DNA from: Paenibacillus durus ATCC 35681
Lineage (GTDB): Bacteria; Bacillota; Bacilli; Paenibacillales; Paenibacillaceae
Direction: 5' to 3'
Assembly (NCBI RefSeq): GCF_000993825.1
Contig: NZ_CP011114.1
Coordinates: 1,984,001 to 2,048,000 of the forward strand
DNA: 64,000 nucleotides
A model generated the notes under the pieces. It was not told the DNA's origin. It was given only the letters and a program-made list of their open reading frames with translations, and made no database searches. Of this stretch, positions 54,945-63,765 are shown in pieces (within the stretch, counting starts at the first letter, position 1; each line of letters opens with the position of its first letter). Position numbers and translations under genes: made by a program.

Positions 54945-56018
54945 TTACAGTACGATCGCGCCTACAGCACCTCCGAGAATACCGGCTGCAACGACGGAGA
55001 AGAAGACAAACCATACAACCCGGCGCGGAAATGAGCGGTAAACCATAAGCAGCGACGGCAGGCTGATAGCCGGCAGTGTCACGAGCAGCGCTCCGGCAGC
55101 GCCCGTGCCGAATCCGAAGGAAAGAAAGGTTCCGATAATCGGAATTTCCGCAGCTGTCGGAATGACAAACAGTGTGCCGGCAATGGCGAAGACCAGAACG
55201 GCAAGAATGCCGCTGGCAATTCCGGTTCCAAGCGACGGGAACATCCATGCCCGCGCCGCTCCCAACAGCAGAACCGTAAGGATATAGGCCGGTACAACGG
55301 CCAGAAGCATTCTTCCGGCAGCAGCAGCCCAGCGGAGCAGCAGCGGGCCTTGCGGCGCGGGAGCTTCCATCGCAGGTTGGGCCAGCGTATCGGGAACCTC
55401 TGTATTCCCGGCGAATTTATTAGCCAAGTAGCTGATGCCAAACGTAAGAATCAGTCCAAATACGATTCGCATCAGGGTAAATTTCCAGGACAGTACAAAG
55501 GTCATGAAAATGAGCGTTGCCGGGTTCAAGACGGGATTGCCGATCCAAAACGCCAGCGCGGCGCCAACCGATACGTTTTTCTTGCGCAGGCCGACAGCTA
55601 TCGGTGCGGCGCAGCACGAGCACATCATGCCGGGCAGAGAAGCAAGTCCCGCGATCGCTGTGCTCTTGAAGTTAGCTTTTCCCAGAACCCGCAGCAGCCA
55701 CTGGGACGGGATCAGAACCTGTACAAGCGAACCGAGCAGAATACCGAGCACTGCGGCTTTCCATACGGATTTGAAATAGGCTGCGGCATAATCCAAAGCA
55801 GCTTGCAGCGAAGGTGCGGGAGCCACGGCTTCTTTGCCGGTCAAAATGGAAGACCCGATAGAATGCTCGGCAGCAGCCTTAAACGCCTTGTGATAGTAGG
55901 GCCACCATTTGACATAGGAGAGTCCGGCTACGGCAATGAGCAGAAAGATGACCGTAAATACGATGGCTTTATAGTCCTTTGGTTGATTGGAATACGTTGA
56001 GCTGTTTGTTACAGGTGA
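54945..56018 (-). CDS. ArsP-type permease (DUF318 family)
   Basis: A 357-residue membrane protein of eight or more helices. The family motif MMCSCCAAPIAVGL with adjacent cysteines and IGNPVLNPATLIFM are present; a similar cysteine region in ArsP binds organoarsenicals. Export of metalloid or metal compounds is likely, but the substrate is not determined. Start ATG at 56018 (GGGGGTTAATCG upstream). A further upstream ATG lies inside the promoter -10. Confidence 0.8.
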   Translation of the reverse strand, partial: SPVTNSSTYSNQPKDYKAIVFTVIFLLIAVAGLSYVKWWPYYHKAFKAAAEHSIGSSILTGKEAVAPAPSLQAALDYAAAYFKSVWKAAVLGILLGSLVQVLIPSQWLLRVLGKANFKSTAIAGLASLPGMMCSCCAAPIAVGLRKKNVSVGAALAFWIGNPVLNPATLIFMTFVLSWKFTLMRIVFGLILTFGISYLANKFAGNTEVPDTLAQPAMEAPAPQGPLLLRWAAAAGRMLLAVVPAYILTVLLLGAARAWMFPSLGTGIASGILAVLVFAIAGTLFVIPTAAEIPIIGTFLSFGFGTGAAGALLVTLPAISLPSLLMVYRSFPRRVVWFVFFSVVAAGILGGAVGAIVL

Positions 56019-56061
56019 CATAGCAGCGATTAACCCCCATACTTTTATTTCAAATTTCATA

Positions 56062-56089
56062 ATTATAGCATAATAAGGTCGTAAGGGAA
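56062..56089 (-). promoter_or_regulatory. Promoter of the ArsP-type permease
   Basis: On the minus strand TTCCCT (56089-56084), 16 bases, TATAAT (56067-56062). The -10 is perfect, the -35 weak. Confidence 0.45.
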
Positions 56090-56185
56090 GCACTATTTTG
56101 CGCAATGTTGTTAGGATCGTGTAATATAGGAGGTGCTATTGTTCTCCATTTCACGAATACTCAAATATAAGGAGTTGGCTCTTCA

Positions 56186-57235
56186 ATGTCTCTTGCCGAA
56201 CCTATTAAATTAACCTCGTTATCCTCTAAAGGAGGCTGCGGCTGCAAAATCGGTCCCGCCGATCTGATGCAGGTTCTCCGGAATTTGCCGAAATCGGTGC
56301 CAAATCCCGATCTGCTCGTCGGACTTGACACAAGCGATGATGCGGGAGTGTATCGTCTAAGCGATGAGCAGGCGCTGGTACAGACGGTCGATTTCTTTAC
56401 GCCGATTGTTGACGATCCGTATTCCTTCGGTCAAATCGCCGCCGCCAATGCGCTGAGCGATATTTACGCGATGGGCGGTAAGCCGCTGACCGTGCTTAAT
56501 ATCGTCGCATTTCCTATTTCCACACTGGATAAGAGCATTCTGGCCGATATTCTTCGCGGCGCTGCGGATAAGGTGAGCGAAGCGGGCGCTACGCTGGTCG
56601 GCGGCCATTCTATTGATGACAAGGAGCCGAAATTCGGCCTTGCCGTCACCGGACTAGTCCATCCAGACAAAGTGCGGACCAATGCCGCCGCGCGTCCGGG
56701 GGATAAGCTGGTCCTGACCAAGCCGATCGGGGTCGGCATCCTGACAACTTCGATTAAGAAAAACCAGCTGTCACCTGAAGAAACCGCACGTCTGACAGCG
56801 GTTATGTCCACACTGAACAAGACGGCAGCAGAGGTCATGAGCGCGTACGAAGTCCACGCCTGCACCGACGTAACGGGCTTCGGACTGCTCGGACATGCCT
56901 CGGAAATGGCCAAGGGAAGCGGCAGCGGACTCATCATCCGCAGGGAGGCCGTACCGGTGCTGCCGAGAGTCCGTGAGCTGGCGGAGCAGGGCTTCGTTCC
57001 AGGCGGAACCCGCAACAATTACGCCCATCTGGAAGGTACGATTATTTATCCAGAATCGCTGGATCAGATTGACCGCTATATTTTATGCGATGCCGTCACC
57101 TCTGGAGGGCTGCTGATCTCCGTTGCCGGGCATGATAGTGAAGCGTTGCTAAGCGATCTGGCAGCCGCGGGAGTTGAAGCCGCAATGATCGGGGAAGTTA
57201 CCGCCGAGCACCCTGGACAGATTACAGTCATATAA
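56186..57235 (+). CDS. selD: Selenide, water dikinase SelD
   Basis: A 349-residue protein. SSKGGCGCKIGPADL carries the catalytic Cys18 and Lys21 (the position is Sec or Cys across the family), and DDAGVYRL and TVDFFTPIVDDPYSFGQIAAANALSDIYAMGG are ATP-binding signatures. It makes selenophosphate from selenide and ATP. Cys rather than Sec is used, so it can be made without Sec insertion. It is followed by mnmH. AAGGAG precedes the ATG. Confidence 0.95.
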   Translation: MSLAEPIKLTSLSSKGGCGCKIGPADLMQVLRNLPKSVPNPDLLVGLDTSDDAGVYRLSDEQALVQTVDFFTPIVDDPYSFGQIAAANALSDIYAMGGKPLTVLNIVAFPISTLDKSILADILRGAADKVSEAGATLVGGHSIDDKEPKFGLAVTGLVHPDKVRTNAAARPGDKLVLTKPIGVGILTTSIKKNQLSPEETARLTAVMSTLNKTAAEVMSAYEVHACTDVTGFGLLGHASEMAKGSGSGLIIRREAVPVLPRVRELAEQGFVPGGTRNNYAHLEGTIIYPESLDQIDRYILCDAVTSGGLLISVAGHDSEALLSDLAAAGVEAAMIGEVTAEHPGQITVI

Positions 57236-57342
57236 AGGTCCGGTGCAAGCAATTTAAGCCGAGGGGCAGGAACAACAGAGCCGGATGCCCCTAAGCGGCT
57301 TTTGATCGCGTTTACAGCAGGACATAAGAAGGAGAGAGACTA

Positions 57343-58416
57343 TTGTTTCAGGATATTACACTCGAAGAGCTTCGGGCGCTGAAAGATCGCAAACAGATGA
57401 CGATCATTGACGTCCGTTCCCCTTCTGAATACAGAGACTCCACGATTCCGGGCAGCCTCAACATTCCGCTGTTCGACGATGCGGAAAGGGCGGAGGTCGG
57501 CACCCTGTACAAGCAGACGAGCGTTCAGGCGGCAAAGGACCGGGGGCTTGAGCTTGTCTCTGCCAAGCTGCCTGCTTTCATACGGCAATTCGCTGAAATC
57601 CCCGGGGACAAGACGGTATTTTGCTGGAGAGGCGGCATGCGGAGCCGGACGACGGCGACCCTGCTCTCCCTGATGGATATTCACGTCAATCGTCTGACCG
57701 GCGGCTACAAAGCGTACCGGAAATGGGTGATGGATTCGCTGGAGTTCTATGATTTCAAGCCGCATTCCTACATTATCCACGGGAACACCGGTACCGGAAA
57801 AACGGCGCTGCTGCATCGTCTTCAGCGTAACAGCTATCCTGTGATTGATTTGGAAGGCATCGCGGGACACCGGGGGTCGATTTTCGGACAGGTCGGTCTC
57901 CAGGCAAATAATCAAAAGACCTTTGACAGTCTGCTGCTGGAGAAGCTGATCACGCTGGAACATTCGCCGTATGTGCTGTTCGAGGCGGAGAGCATGCGGA
58001 TCGGCAAGGTAGTCATGCCGCAATTCATGAGCCGGCAGAAGGAGACGGGCACCCAACTGTGGATTGAAATGCCGCTTGAATCCAGGGTAGCGCAGATCAT
58101 GAAGGACTATCGCCCAAAAGAGCATCAGGAGGAGCTCCTGATGGCATTCCGTAGAATTAAATCTCGAATTCACGTGCCGATCGCGGCGGAGATTGAACGG
58201 AGTCTCGTAGCAGGAAACTTCGAGAACGCGGTCCTGTTGCTGTTGGAGCATTACTATGATCCGAAATACGATTATACATCCCTATTGTACGGCGAGTCCG
58301 AGAAGGTGACGTTCAAAGTCAACCATTTGGACGAAGCGGAAGCGGCGGTAACCGCTTGGCTTAGCGAACGGCACCTCGAGTCCTCAAGTCGGGGCAATTG
58401 GAAGGCGCAGGCGTGA
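57343..58416 (+). CDS. mnmH: tRNA 2-selenouridine synthase MnmH (SelU)
   Basis: A 357-residue protein. An N-terminal rhodanese domain has the catalytic Cys94 in FCWRGGMRSRT, followed by a P-loop domain with HGNTGTGKTALL. It replaces sulfur by selenium at the wobble 2-thiouridine of some tRNAs with selenophosphate from SelD. TTG start after AAGGAGAG. No selA, selB or selC lies in the window, so selenium use here appears dedicated to tRNA. Confidence 0.95.
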   Translation: MFQDITLEELRALKDRKQMTIIDVRSPSEYRDSTIPGSLNIPLFDDAERAEVGTLYKQTSVQAAKDRGLELVSAKLPAFIRQFAEIPGDKTVFCWRGGMRSRTTATLLSLMDIHVNRLTGGYKAYRKWVMDSLEFYDFKPHSYIIHGNTGTGKTALLHRLQRNSYPVIDLEGIAGHRGSIFGQVGLQANNQKTFDSLLLEKLITLEHSPYVLFEAESMRIGKVVMPQFMSRQKETGTQLWIEMPLESRVAQIMKDYRPKEHQEELLMAFRRIKSRIHVPIAAEIERSLVAGNFENAVLLLLEHYYDPKYDYTSLLYGESEKVTFKVNHLDEAEAAVTAWLSERHLESSSRGNWKAQA

Positions 58417-58480
58417 CCAGGGCTCGCCTTCACCGCGTTTGGCGTATGGCTGGCGCATACCTGGCCAATAAGGCGGCAGC

Positions 58481-59338
58481 TTAACGCATAAACCCGCTGC
58501 GGTATTCGCTTGGAGACTGCCCGCACCAGTTACGGAACTGCTTGGAAAAGTAGAGCGCGTCGTTAAAGCCGACGGACGATGATACTTCATCAATCGTCAA
58601 GACTCTGCTTTCCAGCAGTTCTTTTGCTTTGTCCATCCGGATCTTCATCAGATACTGCTTCGGGGACAGCCCGGTCCGTTCCTTGAAAGCTTTGGAGAAA
58701 TGGGCCCGGTGATACCCCAGAGAGGAAGCCATCTGGCTGATGCCGAGCTGCTGGTGGTACTGAAGCGACATCCAGCGTTTGGCCTGCTCAACCTGACGGT
58801 CGATCATCTCCGAATGCTGAGCGGCCGTGTCCCCCAAGTCTCTGCTCACAAGTCCTAGCCGATGGATCAGCAGCCTCAGCCAGCCCGATGCTTCCAGACT
58901 TTCCAGTTCGGGAAATGGCGATTGCTTGAAAGAATGCTTGATCCTCCGGTAGAAAGAATGAAGAGCCGAAGGGTCAGCACCTTTTAACACAGGCTTTTCC
59001 TGAGAAAATCCTGCTTGCTTTAGCAGCTGTGAAGCACCCTCTCCTTGGACCGCCGCCCACACATACTGCCAAGGCGTCTGCCGGTCCGATTCATAGCTGA
59101 ACAAGCTGCCCGGCATAATGAGAAACGTATCTCCTGCCTGACATGAAAATTTACGCCCTTCGCTTACAAATATCCCCTCACCCGAAAGCACGGTATGAAT
59201 TAAATAATAGTCATGGACGGATGGTCCGACCTTGTGACCTGGTTTGGGACTGCCTTCGCCGCTAAAAAGAACGATAAGCTCACCCTCATCAGGATGCAGG
59301 TTAATGCCGATTTCAAATTGATAATGATCGGGATTCAT
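58481..59338 (-). CDS. AraC-family transcriptional regulator
   Basis: A 285-residue protein. The N-terminal cupin (SGEGIFVSEGRKFSCQAGDTFLIMPGSLFSY) senses a sugar; the C-terminal AraC double HTH has LGISQMASSLGYHRAHFSKAFKERTGLSPKQYL and VSSSVGFNDALYFSKQFRNW. The ATG follows GGAGG; the longest frame starts 21 codons earlier. It is divergent from the GH4 gene and probably activates it. Confidence 0.9.
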   Translation of the reverse strand: MNPDHYQFEIGINLHPDEGELIVLFSGEGSPKPGHKVGPSVHDYYLIHTVLSGEGIFVSEGRKFSCQAGDTFLIMPGSLFSYESDRQTPWQYVWAAVQGEGASQLLKQAGFSQEKPVLKGADPSALHSFYRRIKHSFKQSPFPELESLEASGWLRLLIHRLGLVSRDLGDTAAQHSEMIDRQVEQAKRWMSLQYHQQLGISQMASSLGYHRAHFSKAFKERTGLSPKQYLMKIRMDKAKELLESRVLTIDEVSSSVGFNDALYFSKQFRNWCGQSPSEYRSGFMR

Positions 59339-59368
59339 AGGTTCCTCCAGAAATGAGAGATAGGTGTT

Positions 59369-59469
59369 TTTCACTATAACTTTACTATAAAGATACGACA
59401 AACCTCCATATGTTCCTTTTATTCCTCCATATAAATTTCATGGGTTGTGCTCTATAGTAAATAGTGAAA
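59369..59469. promoter_or_regulatory. AraC/GH4 divergent control region
   Basis: TTTCACTATA...TTTACTATA (59369-59389) recurs in inverted form as CTATAGTAAATAGTGAAA (59452-59469). The two sites face each other across the divergent promoters, suggesting binding sites for the AraC dimer. Confidence 0.5.
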
Positions 59470-59531
59470 AGAGGGACGGTATCAGCGAAAAAAGCTGCAT
59501 TATCTCCCCAACACAAGGAGGAATAGAGTCG

Positions 59532-60830
59532 ATGTCCAAAATTACATTTATCGGAGCAGGAAGCACAGTTTTTGCTAAAAATGTATTAGGAGACTGCATG
59601 GCTACACCGGCACTTCAAGGGTTTGAGCTGGCGCTGTACGATATTGATTCCCGCCGTCTGGCGGATTCCGAGAATATGCTGCTCAACTTAAAGCAAAGCG
59701 GCGGCAGCACCTGTGAAATCAAAGCCTATACCGACCGCAAAGAGGCGCTGCGCGGTGCCAAATACGTCATCAACGCGATTCAGGTGGGCGGTTACGACCC
59801 CTGCACCATCACCGACTTTGAAATTCCGAAAAAATACGGCCTGCGGCAGACAATTGCCGACACGGTCGGCATCGGCGGCATTTTCCGCAACCTGCGCACG
59901 ATACCCGTTATGCTCGATTTTGCCGCAGATATCCGTGAAGTGTGTCCGGACGCGTTCTTTATGAACTATACGAACCCGATGGCCGTGCTCACAAATGTGA
60001 TGAATACGTACGGCGGAGTGCGGACGGTCGGCCTGTGCCACAGCGTGCAAGTATGCGTGCCGCATCTGTTCGAGCATCTGGGTATCGATCAGGAAGGCGT
60101 GCAGGCGAAAATCGCCGGGATTAACCATATGGCCTGGCTGCTGGAGGTTACCAAGGACGGCAAGGACCTGTATCCGGAAATTAAAAGACGCGCCACCGAG
60201 AAGCAAAAGGAACCGCATAACGACATGGTCCGCTACGAGATTATGCAAAAATTCGGCTATTACAACACGGAATCGTCAGAGCATACGGCGGAGTATCACC
60301 CGTACTTCATCAAGCGGAACTATCCCGAGCTGATCGACCGCTTCCAAATTCCGCTGGACGAATATCCGCGCCGCTGTGTGGAGCAGATCGAACGTTGGGA
60401 GCATATGCGCGAGGAACTGGTGAACAACCGCAATCTGGAGCATGAGCGCTCGCATGAGTATGCATCGTATATCATCGAAGCCATAGAGACGAATGTTCCG
60501 TACAAAATCGGCGGCAACGTCATGAACACTGGCCTCATCACCAACCTGCCGAGGGAGGCTTGCGTGGAGGTGCCATGTCTGGTGGACCGCAGCGGAATCC
60601 AGCCGACCTTTATCGGAGATTTACCGCCGCAGCTTGCGGCGCTGAACCGCACGAACATTAATACTCAGCTTCTGACCATCGAAGCGGCAATCACGCGCAA
60701 GAAAGAACATATTTATCACGCGGCGATGCTCGACCCGCATACGGCAGCGGAGCTGTCCATGGATGACATCGTCAGTATGTGTGATGATCTAATTGCCGCT
60801 CATGGAGATTGGCTCCCGAACTATAATTGA
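59532..60830 (+). CDS. melA: GH4 alpha-galactosidase/alpha-glucosidase (NAD and metal dependent)
   Basis: A 432-residue protein. The NAD-binding loop FIGAGSTVFAKN opens it; metal ligands are in GLCHSVQ (Cys, His) and GINHMAWL (His), with NYTNPMAVLTNVM between them. This is the alpha-galactosidase/alpha-glucosidase branch of GH4, which uses NAD+, Mn2+ and a redox mechanism on alpha-glycosides. MelA is the closest name, but sugar specificity is not certain. ATG follows AAGGAGGA. No adjacent transporter is seen. Confidence 0.9.
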   Translation: MSKITFIGAGSTVFAKNVLGDCMATPALQGFELALYDIDSRRLADSENMLLNLKQSGGSTCEIKAYTDRKEALRGAKYVINAIQVGGYDPCTITDFEIPKKYGLRQTIADTVGIGGIFRNLRTIPVMLDFAADIREVCPDAFFMNYTNPMAVLTNVMNTYGGVRTVGLCHSVQVCVPHLFEHLGIDQEGVQAKIAGINHMAWLLEVTKDGKDLYPEIKRRATEKQKEPHNDMVRYEIMQKFGYYNTESSEHTAEYHPYFIKRNYPELIDRFQIPLDEYPRRCVEQIERWEHMREELVNNRNLEHERSHEYASYIIEAIETNVPYKIGGNVMNTGLITNLPREACVEVPCLVDRSGIQPTFIGDLPPQLAALNRTNINTQLLTIEAAITRKKEHIYHAAMLDPHTAAELSMDDIVSMCDDLIAAHGDWLPNYN

Positions 60831-60912
60831 TATTTTAAAGTAATGTCATAATGGACCATGCAACCCCATATCCCTAAAGCAGGTGATTTTTTCTGCAAAG
60901 GGGGGGATAGGC

Positions 60913-61728
60913 TTGGATGAATTCGTTGCCCGGTCATTGGATGAAATACGATTTTGGTCCAGGATTATGAAGGAGCATTCATTTTTTCTTGGGTTAGGAT
61001 TTAGAGCGGAGGATACTGGGCTTAAAAAAGAAGCAGACCGGTTTTATGCGATTTTTGAGGATATTGAGCGAAGATCCCACGAATTTCAGATCGACACAGA
61101 TCCGAGCATAATCAAAAATTTTAATACAGAAGTGGCTATAGCGGCGACTCATATTTGGGCTTTTAAAAGAATGGTGCTTGGCCTGATCCTGCAATGTAAA
61201 CTTCCCGGTCAGACAAACTTCCCTTTACTGGTGGATCATATTAGCCGGGAAGCCAATTATTTCAGAAACCGCTTAGAAGAACTCAATACAGGAAGACTCG
61301 AACCCTTACCCGATGCGATTATCGACGAAAATGTCTTTTTCTTAAAAATTATGGCCGACCATTCCAAATTCATTAGCCATTTGCTAGATCCGTCTGAACG
61401 GAATTTAGTCGAGCAAGCGCGGGAATTTAGTAATGATTTTGATATGCTGGTGTTCCAGGCGATTGATTTAAGCTCGATGCGCCCGCAATCTCAAACCGTA
61501 CCGCTGCTAAGTCAATTTGTTGATGAGAACAAGGTATCCGTTAAAGCATTGCGTGATTTCAAGAAAACCGCACGCGATTTAATCAATGAATGCCGGATAA
61601 AAAGCATTATTCATCCTCTATTGGCGGATCACGTATTTCGTGAAGCTGAGCGGTTCCTGTCCATTCTCGATATGTTCGATCAAGCCTTATCGGGGGCTAA
61701 AGTTAATAAGAGGGAAATTCTGCATTGA
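60913..61728 (+). CDS. DUF2935-family protein
   Basis: A 271-residue helical protein with two similar halves: SLDEIRFWSRIMKEHSFFL near the start and FFLKIMADHSKFISHLLDPSE near 150. The paired W/FL..MxxH patterns suggest a four-helix-bundle metal-binding fold, as in DUF2935 proteins. Function unknown. A TTG start with AAAGGGGGGG upstream was chosen; the longest frame starts ten codons earlier. Confidence 0.78.
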   Translation: MDEFVARSLDEIRFWSRIMKEHSFFLGLGFRAEDTGLKKEADRFYAIFEDIERRSHEFQIDTDPSIIKNFNTEVAIAATHIWAFKRMVLGLILQCKLPGQTNFPLLVDHISREANYFRNRLEELNTGRLEPLPDAIIDENVFFLKIMADHSKFISHLLDPSERNLVEQAREFSNDFDMLVFQAIDLSSMRPQSQTVPLLSQFVDENKVSVKALRDFKKTARDLINECRIKSIIHPLLADHVFREAERFLSILDMFDQALSGAKVNKREILH

Positions 61729-61756
61729 TCTTTTGAATCGAATCATAGAAGATAAA

Positions 61757-61787
61757 AGGCGCGCTGAAATCAGCTCGTCTTTTTTTG
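61757..61787 (+). terminator. Terminator after DUF2935 gene
   Basis: GCGCTG pairs with CAGCTCG-type sequence around a short loop (imperfect), followed by seven T. Confidence 0.55.
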
Positions 61788-61823
61788 TGCGGGAAATTGC
61801 CGGATTTGAATAGTCGCAAATAT

Positions 61824-61839
61824 TTTGCTCATAGGCAAA
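61824..61839 (+). promoter_or_regulatory. MntR-like box before the CDF exporter
   Basis: TTTGCTCATAGGCAAA is a near-palindromic 16-mer. It resembles MntR boxes (TTTGCC... form), and MntR activates mneP and mneS in B. subtilis. Lies about 85-135 bases before the gene. Confidence 0.45.
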
Positions 61840-61958
61840 TTTGTTTATTTGCATTTATTTATTAACCTTGATGAAAAAACGTTTCTCTAGACCCACTTAT
61901 ACCCAAACTGATACTATTAGCAGGTATGGAAATGAATTGGAAGGGGCTTTATTTTAGA

Positions 61959-62846
61959 ATGGATCAGCAAAGGTACGATAATTTGAAATTAGGTGAACGT
62001 GGAGCAATAGTTAGTATTATTGCTTACATCTTGTTATCCGCTTCAAAATTAATCATTGGTTATGCAGCTAACTCTGAAGCTTTGAAGGCGGATGGTCTGA
62101 ATAATGCGACGGATATTGTGGCCTCCATTGCCGTATTAATTGGTTTAAGATTAGCACGGAAACCGGCAGACGAAGATCATCCGTACGGACATTGGAAATC
62201 CGAAACCGTAGCCTCTTTAATGGCTTCTTTTATCATGATGGCTGTAGGGTTGCAGGTGCTTTACGGAGCTGTTGTTTCCATGTTTCATGGAAGGGAACAG
62301 TCTCCTGATCTCATTTCCGCATGGACAGGGATTTTCTGCGCGATCGTAATGTACTGTGTCTATCGATACAACAAAAAATTGGCGCTCAAAATAAACAGTC
62401 AAGCCGTAATGGCTGCGGCCAAAGATAATATATCTGATGCATTTGTGAGTATTGGAGCGGTTGTCGGGATCATTGGTTCCCAATTTAAATTGCCTTGGCT
62501 TGATCCGCTGACGGCTGTTGCGGTAGGATTCATTATTTGTAAAACGGCTTGGGAAATTTTTTGTGAAGCATCCCATTATTTAACAGACGGTTTTGATGAA
62601 AATATGATTCAATCATTCAAAGAAACCATATTGCAAGTAAACGGGGTGGAGGGAGTTAAAGAAATAAGAGCCAGAAATTACGGAAGCAATGCCGTTGTAG
62701 ACGTTGTATTGCTAGTCGGAGCAAAACTGAAGTTTCAAGAAGCTCATGAAGTCGCAACACGGGTTGAAGATGAATTAAAGCGCAACTCTGATGTGTATGA
62801 AGTTCATGTTCATTATGAGCCGGCAAAAATAGCGAAGGCAAAATGA
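61959..62846 (+). CDS. CDF-family divalent cation exporter, MneS/MneP-like
   Basis: A 295-residue protein with six TM helices: TADGLNNATDI-like DGLNN site (ALKADGLNNATDIVAS), HPYGHWKSET second site, and a cytoplasmic C-terminal domain. It closely resembles the B. subtilis Mn2+ exporter MneS (RYD..KLGERGAIVSI, DEDHPYGH, AAAKDNISDAFVSIG). Manganese efflux is likely. An MntR-like box precedes it. I used the ATG giving MDQQRYDNLK; an upstream ATG at 61926 would add 11 residues. Confidence 0.88.
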   Translation: MDQQRYDNLKLGERGAIVSIIAYILLSASKLIIGYAANSEALKADGLNNATDIVASIAVLIGLRLARKPADEDHPYGHWKSETVASLMASFIMMAVGLQVLYGAVVSMFHGREQSPDLISAWTGIFCAIVMYCVYRYNKKLALKINSQAVMAAAKDNISDAFVSIGAVVGIIGSQFKLPWLDPLTAVAVGFIICKTAWEIFCEASHYLTDGFDENMIQSFKETILQVNGVEGVKEIRARNYGSNAVVDVVLLVGAKLKFQEAHEVATRVEDELKRNSDVYEVHVHYEPAKIAKAK

Positions 62847-62882
62847 GCTCTACATAAAAATAGAGAAAGCCAGGGGATCGTC

Positions 62883-63701
62883 TTGAAAATAATGACGCTG
62901 AACGTCCACGCATGGATGGAAACGGACCAGCTTCGGAAAATAGAAGACTTGGCCGAGTTTATCAGGGAGCAGCAGTTTGATGTTATCGCTCTGCAGGAGG
63001 TCAATCAGTCGAAGGGAGAGGAAGCGTTATCCGCTGCGGCTTTGGACCGTTTTGTCCCGGCTGAACCGGAAACGGTAGTTAGGCAGGATAATTACGCTTA
63101 CGTTCTGCTGCAAAAGCTCGGTGTCCCTTATTATTGGACTTGGATACCGGTACATACGGGATTTGTTAAATACGACGAGGGTCTGGCGATCTTATCGCGT
63201 ACACCTATCACCACCGCTTTCAGTGAGTACGTGTCGGTTATAAGAGACTATGAGAATTACCGTACACGGAAGATTGTCGGCGTCAAAGCAGAGATTGGCG
63301 CGGAGGAATCCTGGTTTGTAAGCGGTCATTTCGGCTGGTGGAGTGATGAAGAAGAGCCTTTTCGAGGGCAATGGGACGCCGCGCAGACGAAGCTGGATAC
63401 ACTGAAAGAATTGCCGGTGTTTATCATGGGCGACTTCAACAATGTGGCGGAGATTCGGAACGAAGGCTACGATTATGTTATTGAAAAAGGCTGGCATGAT
63501 CTGTACGCTGCAGCGATCGTGAAAGATGACGGAGCCACAGTAACCAAGGCTATCAAAGGCTGGGACGATAATAAAAGTAAGCTGCGCATTGATTATATTT
63601 TCTCCAGCCGTGCGCTGCAGGCCAAGTTCTGCCATGTTGTTATGAACGGCATCCGGGGAGAGGTCGTCTCGGATCATTTTGGGGTAGCCGTGGAGTTGTA
63701 A
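62883..63701 (+). CDS. Endonuclease/exonuclease/phosphatase-family protein
   Basis: A 272-residue protein of the EEP fold: MTLNVHAW (Asn), IALQEVNQ (catalytic Glu), FIMGDFNNVAE (Asp-Phe-Asn), and SDHFGVAV (Asp-His). All four metal and acid/base motifs are present. Possible substrates include DNA, phospholipids or sugar phosphates. No signal peptide, so cytoplasmic. TTG start. Adjacent to the CDF exporter by 36 bases and possibly cotranscribed. Confidence 0.85.
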   Translation: MKIMTLNVHAWMETDQLRKIEDLAEFIREQQFDVIALQEVNQSKGEEALSAAALDRFVPAEPETVVRQDNYAYVLLQKLGVPYYWTWIPVHTGFVKYDEGLAILSRTPITTAFSEYVSVIRDYENYRTRKIVGVKAEIGAEESWFVSGHFGWWSDEEEPFRGQWDAAQTKLDTLKELPVFIMGDFNNVAEIRNEGYDYVIEKGWHDLYAAAIVKDDGATVTKAIKGWDDNKSKLRIDYIFSSRALQAKFCHVVMNGIRGEVVSDHFGVAVEL

Positions 63702-63728
63702 AGTATACATACTGCTCATTCCTCTTGT

Positions 63729-63755
63729 CCGGCGAATGTTCGCCGGGTAATTTTT
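63729..63755 (+). terminator. Terminator
   Basis: CCGGCGAA pairs with TTCGCCGG, followed by GTAATTTTT. The intron-like RNA begins about ten bases later. Confidence 0.85.
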
Positions 63756-63765
63756 GCGTGATCGC

